Below, piece after piece: positions 59,556 to 64,000 of a stretch of 64,000 nt of DNA. How positions within the stretch are numbered: the first letter of the stretch is position 1; each line of letters starts with the position of its first letter. Source of the DNA: Clostridia bacterium (GTDB taxonomy: Bacteria > Bacillota > Clostridia > Acetivibrionales > DSM-2933); the NCBI GenBank assembly GCA_026416815.1, contig JAOAEJ010000072.1:124001-188000 (forward strand), in the 5' to 3' direction. Made by a program: the position numbers and the translations under genes. Under the pieces are notes generated by a model, which saw only the letters and a list, made by a program, of their open reading frames with translations, was not told the DNA's origin and ran no database searches.

Positions 59556-60719
59556 ATGTTTGAGGAAAAAAGTAGAAAAGGATTTTTTAGGACATTTGTT
59601 ACAGCACTCCTTACATCCCTGGGAGTTGGGGTCTTATTGTTTTTTATTGCTTCAGGCTATGTAAATAGAAATACTCCCCTGCAGCAGGCACCTCAGCTGA
59701 ATAATGGAAATGATGCACCAAAACCTCAGCAAATAGCCGCCGAAACCACTACTGGAACACCTGTGGCTGCCTCGGTAGCAAAAAATGCAACCCCTGGGGT
59801 AGTGGGCATATCTGTACTGAAGGTTGATAGCGGCGCTATATTCGATACAAATACAACCGAGAAGTGGGGAGTGGGTTCCGGGGTTATTGTAAGTTCAAAT
59901 GGTTATATTCTTACCAATAACCATGTAGCAGGCGGGAAGAATAAGCGAATAGTAGTATCTTTAGCTGATGGAAGGAATGTGGATGGAGTGACGGTATGGG
60001 CCGAGCCTATACTAGACCTTGCAGTCGTTAGGGTCAATCTGAAAGACCTCCCTACAGTTCCGTTTGGTGATGCAAATACCCTTCAAGTAGGGGAACCGGC
60101 AATTGCTATAGGTAACCCATTGGGACTACAATTTCAAAGAACGGTAACTTCAGGTATAATAAGTGCTCTAAATAGGACCATAAAGATTGATACCGAGCAG
60201 GGTGCCAACTATATGGAGGATTTAATCCAGACTGATGCCAGCATAAACCCTGGTAATAGTGGAGGGCCTCTGCTAAATTCCAGAGGGCAGGTTGTAGGTA
60301 TAAATACCGTAAAAGTAACCAGTGCGGAAGCAATCGGATTTGCAGTGCCTATCAATGTAGCAATACCGGTTATCAAGCAGCTTGTACAGGGAGGCGATTT
60401 CGTTGAACCTTATCTGGGTGTTTTTGCCTATGACAGAGAAGTAATGCCTTACTTAGATAACAATATTAAGCTGGATAGGGGTATTTACATTGTTAACGTA
60501 GACGAAAGAGGGCCGGCTTACAAAAGTGGGATAAAAGTAGGGTGTATCATAACGCAGATTGACGGCAGGGATATAAATACCATGCTGCAGCTCAGGACAT
60601 ATATTTACTCAAAAAAACCCGGAGATACTATAAATGTGACACATGTAAACAAGGGAAAGACCGCGACAGTACCTATCAGGCTAACTGCAAAGGAAAGGGA
60701 CGGATTGATAACCAGGTAA
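59556..60719 (+). CDS. HtrA/DegP-type membrane-anchored serine protease
   Basis: A 387-residue quality-control protease. N-terminal cytoplasmic segment, one membrane helix (~14-33), a Gln/Pro/Thr-rich linker (~40-70), then a trypsin-like domain with the triad His123 (LTNNHVAGG), Asp154 (ILDLAVVRV) and Ser235 (NPGNSGGPLL), and a C-terminal PDZ domain (~295-380: GIYIVNVDERGPAYKSGIKVGC). It degrades or refolds damaged proteins outside the membrane. AGAAGGATGA ribosome binding site. The gene stands between two family-2 repeats. Confidence 0.95.
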   Translation: MFEEKSRKGFFRTFVTALLTSLGVGVLLFFIASGYVNRNTPLQQAPQLNNGNDAPKPQQIAAETTTGTPVAASVAKNATPGVVGISVLKVDSGAIFDTNTTEKWGVGSGVIVSSNGYILTNNHVAGGKNKRIVVSLADGRNVDGVTVWAEPILDLAVVRVNLKDLPTVPFGDANTLQVGEPAIAIGNPLGLQFQRTVTSGIISALNRTIKIDTEQGANYMEDLIQTDASINPGNSGGPLLNSRGQVVGINTVKVTSAEAIGFAVPINVAIPVIKQLVQGGDFVEPYLGVFAYDREVMPYLDNNIKLDRGIYIVNVDERGPAYKSGIKVGCIITQIDGRDINTMLQLRTYIYSKKPGDTINVTHVNKGKTATVPIRLTAKERDGLITR

Positions 60720-60744
60720 TCTTCTGCCTTCGTGCAGAGTCTAA

Positions 60745-60831
60745 AACTTAAGTCAATGCCTAAGTAATAAATGACTTTCATTTTATCCTGAGAGTGATCT
60801 ATTACCCGGCAGTAGCTTAAGTTTTTTATTT
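60745..60831 (+). terminator. Long imperfect terminator palindrome after htrA
   Basis: AAAACTTAAG at the left pairs with CTTAAGTTTTTT at the right; inside, GTAATA..ATGACTTTCA pairs with TGAGAGTGATCTATTAC. Ends in a T-run at ~60820-60830. Confidence 0.7.
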
Positions 60832-60834
60832 ATA

Positions 60835-60900
60835 GAGAACTTAGTAATTCCCAGTCAGACAATGAGCTGGGGTAAAAAGTGGCAAGACTACTTTTGTACT
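60835..60900. repeat. Palindromic repeat family 2, degraded partial copy
   Basis: Begins GAGAACTTAGTAATTCCCAG and continues AATGAGCTGGGG, like the left half and middle of the 59231 copy; the right arm is changed (GTGGCAAGACTACTTTTGTA). A related GTGGCAAAGCCACCTTT stretch occurs near 59430, upstream of htrA. Confidence 0.5.
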
Positions 60901-60915
60901 TGTGCCTTATAACAG

Positions 60916-60986
60916 AATTTGTTGCCTTAAGTTATATTGCGATAATCAAATTTCTCCTTGTAATATCATTATCGCAATTTATATAG
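60916..60986 (+). repeat. Palindromic repeat family 1, half copy (connector + hairpin B)
   Basis: 71 bp: AATTTGTTGCCTTAAGTTAT connector followed by hairpin B (ATTGCGATAATC ... ATTATCGCAATTTATATAG). Hairpin A is missing; the breakpoint is at the centre of the full element. Confidence 0.85.
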
Positions 60987-61009
60987 CAGCAAGGCACAAC
61001 AATCAAGGA

Positions 61010-61061
61010 AGTGCATTTTTAACATTAGAATGAATAGAAATTTGTAATGTTAAAAAGCACT
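61010..61061 (+). other. Strong hairpin upstream of a small gene
   Basis: AGTGCATTTTTAACATTA pairs with TAATGTTAAAAAGCACT with one bulge. It ends about 65 bases before the small gene at 61128. No T-run follows. Confidence 0.5.
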
Positions 61062-61127
61062 AGCTGTATATACCTTGCAGGGAAATGGAAATAATGACTG
61101 CAGTGGATTAACAGGGAGGAAAAATTA

Positions 61128-61421
61128 GTGGAAAATATAAAGAGGAACAGAAAAGGTAGTAATATTGAAAGTGATATAAAGAAGTACCTTAAGGAGGCCG
61201 AGGAGAAGCTGGAAAATGACCTGGCGGGTACACGAGAAGCAATAAGGCTTATTGCAATAGATAAGACAAGAGCATTTATGATTGCTATGGATAAGGGGCT
61301 TGATAAGGATGAAAGGGAATATCTGAAAGGACTAATTATTGAAAGTATGTACCAATCCTTCTGTTATGGATACGGTATAGGGAAAATAGAAGGAAAAACC
61401 GATAAAAAGCTATATATATAG
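61128..61421 (+). CDS. Small hypothetical protein
   Basis: 97 residues, GTG start with GGAGG upstream. Charged helical N-terminus (ESDIKKYLKEAEEKLENDL, likely coiled coil) followed by a helix pair (AIRLIAIDKTRAFMIAMDKGLDKDEREYLKGLIIESMYQSFCYGYGIGKIEG). No family recognised, no membrane helix. It stands alone between a hairpin and an inverted repeat, so its regulation and role are unknown. Confidence 0.6.
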   Translation: MENIKRNRKGSNIESDIKKYLKEAEEKLENDLAGTREAIRLIAIDKTRAFMIAMDKGLDKDEREYLKGLIIESMYQSFCYGYGIGKIEGKTDKKLYI

Positions 61422-61439
61422 TGGGTAAAGCTGCATATC

Positions 61440-61498
61440 TTAAGCATAAAGAGTCAGGATGTACTCCGCTATGATGCCGCAAGAATATTTATGCTTAA
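61440..61498 (+). terminator. Inverted repeat after the small gene
   Basis: TTAAGCATAAA (61440-61450) with TTTATGCTTAA (61488-61498), loop of 37 bases. Weak terminator candidate; only ATG..ACC then A-run follows. Confidence 0.45.
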
Positions 61499-61539
61499 TG
61501 TTACCAAAAAAAATATGTAAATAAAATTTGTTAAATTTA

Positions 61540-61568
61540 TTGACATGGACGCAAAGCGCTGATAGAAT
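61540..61568 (+). promoter_or_regulatory. Promoter of the ilvBN leader
   Basis: TTGACA (61540-61545), 17-base spacer, TAGAAT (61563-61568); start predicted near 61575, just ahead of the T-box. Confidence 0.8.
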
Positions 61569-61596
61569 ATTAAACAATTATATTTTAATCTAATCA

Positions 61597-61883
61597 AATG
61601 CTATGAAGGAATTAAGATACATTGGATTGTACAAGAGAGTCGGCGGTTGGTGCGAGCCGATACATAAGATGTATGTATAGCTCATTCCGGAGCACTGTTA
61701 TTGAAGAAGATAAGTAGATAACAGCGGTGACCACGTTATAGTCAGGATATAGATTTGTAGCTTTTCTATATTCATTGAGGATATACCATGTTAATGGTGT
61801 ATCGAAATAGGGTGGTACCACGTGAGTATTTTATGCCTCTTCGTCCCTGCAAATACGTTTTGCGGGTATGGAGAGGCTTTTTG
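61597..61883 (+). promoter_or_regulatory. T-box riboswitch controlling ilvBN, probably tRNA-Leu responsive
   Basis: A typical T-box leader: AAGAGAG and GGCGGTTGGTGCGAGCC form the distal part of stem I, and AGGGTGGTACCACG at 61809-61822 is the T-box itself, which binds the tRNA acceptor end. The terminator is GCCTCT...AGAGGC + TTTTT (61835-61883), competing with the antiterminator. The likely specifier is CTC (Leu) in AGCTCATTCCGGAGC (~61680); ATT (Ile) directly after is the alternative. Uncharged tRNA would allow transcription of ilvB. Confidence 0.92.
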
Positions 61884-61957
61884 ATTTATATTGCAATAAG
61901 TTTTTTATCGTGCAGGTGAAATTTTTAATAAGACTAATGGAGTAAGGAGGGTTAAGC

Positions 61958-63586
61958 ATGAGATTAACGGGAGCAAAAGCAATAATAAAAGCATTAGAGA
62001 TGGAAAATGTAGAAGTAATGTTTGGATATCCTGGCGCTGCTATATGCCCTTTCTATGACGCCTTACTGGATTCCGGCATAAGGCATATACTTACAAGAAA
62101 TGAACAGGGAGCAGTACATGCGGCAAGCGGTTATGCTCGCGTTACAGGTAAGACAGGGGTATGCGTTGCAACTTCTGGTCCTGGAGCTACCAACCTTATT
62201 ACCGGAATTGCTACAGCCTATATGGACTCAATCCCTGTTGTAGCGATTACAGGGCAGGTTTCGTCAGAGCTTATAGGTAAAGATGTTTTCCAAGAGGCTG
62301 ATATAACCGGAGCTACCGCTCCGTTTTGTAAGCACAATTATTTGGTTAAGAATGTTAAGGATTTGCCAAGGATAATTAAAGAAGCTTTTCATATTGCTTC
62401 AACCGGGAGACCGGGACCGGTGGTCATAGATATCCCTGTGGACGTACAAAACAGAGAGCTTGATTTTATATATCCCGACAAAGTTGATATAAAAGGCTAT
62501 AAGCCAACCTATAAAGGACACGCACAGCAAATAAAGAGGGTAGCCGAGGCTCTGGAAAATGCTAAGGCACCTGTAATATGTGCTGGCGGAGGGGTAGTAA
62601 ATGCCAATGCTTCAGGGGAATTGCTCGAGCTTGTGAATAAGAGCGGGATACCGGTAGTGACAACAATGATGGGTATAGGCTCGCTTCCGTCAAAGCACAA
62701 ACTGAACCTGGGAATGCTTGGATCCCACGGACTATATGCTGCTAATTATGCAGTACACAATGCAGATCTGCTGATAATTATGGGGGCAAGAGTAGGGGAT
62801 AGGGCAATAGCAGCCACAAATAAAATTACAGAGAAGGCAAAGATTATTCACATAGATATCGACCCTGCTGAAATAGGTAAAAATATTGAAGTGACAGTGC
62901 CGGTTGTAGGTGATGTAAAGCTGATTTTAAAGGATCTGATTGACATAATAAAACCCTTAACTATAGATAACTGGCTGGATACAATAAATAAAGTAAAAAG
63001 TGAACACCCCTTGAAAAACAGGGACTACACCGATAGTAATACTGTCAACCCTAAGTATCTTCTTACAGTTTTATCCGAATTAACCGGTGAGGACTCTATT
63101 ATCACTACCGAGGTTGGACAAAATCAAATATGGTCCGCAAACTACTACAACGTAAGGAAGGCCAGAAAGTTTATAACTTCAGGCGGTATGGGGACTATGG
63201 GCTATGGCTTACCGGCCGCAATGGGAGCAAAGATTGGTGTAGGTAAAGAAAAGGTTATTGTTATAGGTGGAGATGGCAGCTTCCAGATGTCTATGCAGGA
63301 GATGGGAACAATCAAGCAGAATAAGCTTGGGGTAAAGATAATCATTTTTAATAATTCAAGGTTGGGCATGGTTAGGGAAATACAGAAGGTTAGGTATTGC
63401 GGTAGATATTCACAGGTTTTACTTGATGAAAACCCTGATTTTGTCAAACTGGCTGAGGCTTATAGTTTCAGAGGTGAACGTATCAGTACGAATGCGGATG
63501 TAAAGGATGCCCTAGCCAGGATGCTCTCGGATGACGAGCCATATCTGCTCGAGTGTATCGTTGATCCTGAAGAACCGACGTTGTAA
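61958..63586 (+). CDS. ilvB: Acetolactate synthase large (catalytic) subunit
   Basis: A 542-residue ThDP-dependent enzyme, first common step of valine, leucine and isoleucine synthesis. The N-terminal ThDP-pyrimidine domain has the catalytic Glu in ILTRNEQGAVHAASGYAR (~43-60). The middle FAD/cofactor domain follows, and the C-terminal domain has the ThDP motif GDGSFQMSMQEMGTIKQNKLGVKIIIFNN (~435-463). AAGGAGGG site. Controlled by the T-box upstream; the regulatory subunit gene is next. Confidence 0.97.
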   Translation: MRLTGAKAIIKALEMENVEVMFGYPGAAICPFYDALLDSGIRHILTRNEQGAVHAASGYARVTGKTGVCVATSGPGATNLITGIATAYMDSIPVVAITGQVSSELIGKDVFQEADITGATAPFCKHNYLVKNVKDLPRIIKEAFHIASTGRPGPVVIDIPVDVQNRELDFIYPDKVDIKGYKPTYKGHAQQIKRVAEALENAKAPVICAGGGVVNANASGELLELVNKSGIPVVTTMMGIGSLPSKHKLNLGMLGSHGLYAANYAVHNADLLIIMGARVGDRAIAATNKITEKAKIIHIDIDPAEIGKNIEVTVPVVGDVKLILKDLIDIIKPLTIDNWLDTINKVKSEHPLKNRDYTDSNTVNPKYLLTVLSELTGEDSIITTEVGQNQIWSANYYNVRKARKFITSGGMGTMGYGLPAAMGAKIGVGKEKVIVIGGDGSFQMSMQEMGTIKQNKLGVKIIIFNNSRLGMVREIQKVRYCGRYSQVLLDENPDFVKLAEAYSFRGERISTNADVKDALARMLSDDEPYLLECIVDPEEPTL

Positions 63587-63628
63587 AAAATTTAGAGTGA
63601 TTATTGTTATAGAAGGAGGATATGTAAA

Positions 63629-64000
63629 ATGGCTAAGCATACATTATCGGTGCTGGTAGAAAATCATCCAGGAGTACTTTCCAGAGTTGCGGGCCTATTC
63701 AGCAGAAGAGGCTTCAATATTGACAGTCTTGCTGTTGGTGTAACAGAAAATCCTGAAGTTTCCAGGATGACAATAGTGGTTGACGGGGACGACTACATAG
63801 TCGAGCAAGTCAGCAAACAACTTAATAAGCTAATAGATGTAATAAAAATCAAGCAACTTGACAAGAATGATTCCGTAAGCAGAGAACTTGCTTTAATAAA
63901 GGTAAATGCTACAGCAGCTACCAGGGGTGAAATAATACAGATAGTTGAGATATTCAGAGCCAAAATAGTTGATGTATCTAAAAACACCTTAACTATCGAG
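63629..64000 (+). CDS. ilvN: Acetolactate synthase small (regulatory) subunit, partial
   Basis: 124 codons are visible before the window ends; the full protein is usually ~160-175 residues. Starts [20 protein letters not shown], an ACT domain (~1-78) that binds valine, with [16 protein letters not shown]; the second domain begins near 80 with [17 protein letters not shown] ribosome binding site, 42 bases after ilvB. It gives feedback inhibition to IlvB. Could equally be named ilvH. Confidence 0.95.
   Translation, partial: MAKHTLSVLVENHPGVLSRVAGLFSRRGFNIDSLAVGVTENPEVSRMTIVVDGDDYIVEQVSKQLNKLIDVIKIKQLDKNDSVSRELALIKVNATAATRGEIIQIVEIFRAKIVDVSKNTLTIE

Noticed and set aside
15071..60986. Recurrent repeats as a CRISPR array or REP cluster
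   Set aside because: Copies are dispersed singly over 46 kb, not in tandem with spacers, and no cas genes are present.

Overview
The window reads as a stretch of core chromosome from a low-GC, anaerobic, spore-forming Firmicute. It most resembles the cellulolytic clostridia around Acetivibrio / Ruminiclostridium (old Clostridium cluster III). That placement is an inference from gene content: an energy-converting Ech [NiFe]-hydrogenase, a six-subunit Rnf complex, rubredoxin, a YyaC-type spore protein, a YtvI-like protein, a GSI-type glnA followed by an ANTAR regulator, a T-box in front of ilvB, and Rho next to L31. I saw no phage, insertion sequence with a transposase, or CRISPR array.

Layout. 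1-5400: DUF4234 fragment, tRNA-Val and tRNA-Thr, an HD-GYP protein, a PHP-domain protein and a membrane-anchored MutS-like ATPase. 5.5-8.3 kb: a nitrate/sulfonate/taurine-type ABC importer. 8.4-13.7 kb: Cys-rich protein, rho, rpmE, DUF1385 protein, prmC. 15.4-22.7 kb: echABCDEF, then hypA, a TRIC-type channel and hypB. 22.8-29.8 kb: a flavin disulfide reductase, then rnfCDGEAB. 29.8-33.6 kb: RDD protein, ECF sigma and membrane partner, and a kinase-like sensor. 34.4-39.9 kb: a large radical SAM/SPASM protein, a 30-residue peptide gene and a three-gene ABC exporter. 40-48.8 kb: DUF3795 protein, a TetR-controlled ABC exporter, a GH8-like secreted protein, a MarR/ArsA-like cassette, an amidohydrolase and a phosphoesterase. 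48.9-53.3 kb: SpoIIE-type phosphatase, yyaC, mug, small proteins, rubredoxin. 53.5-64 kb: glnA and its ANTAR regulator, a glutamine amidotransferase, an AgrC-like/AgrD-like pair, MscS, DUF951, HtrA, and T-box-ilvB-ilvN.

How genes work together. Ech and Rnf both couple ferredoxin oxidation to ion movement (to protons or NAD+), and HypA/HypB supply nickel for the hydrogenase, so 15-30 kb is one redox-energy region. glnA and the ANTAR protein form a nitrogen-control pair; the glnA leader carries an intrinsic terminator. ilvB/ilvN are under tRNA-sensing control.

Most interesting signals: (1) two dispersed families of palindromic, non-coding repeats, one of about 125 bp built from two hairpins (four full and two half copies), the other with self-complementary outer arms that differ between copies; (2) a fused peptide-maturase-like radical SAM protein with a short peptide gene and an exporter; (3) an AgrD-like autoinducer precursor missed by ORF length limits, paired with an AgrC-like sensor that has no kinase domain, and no AgrB nearby; (4) clear palindromic operators for the TetR and MarR regulators; (5) a histidine kinase whose expected phospho-accepting His appears to be Asn. 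Several start codons were moved from the longest ORF on the basis of ribosome binding sites.
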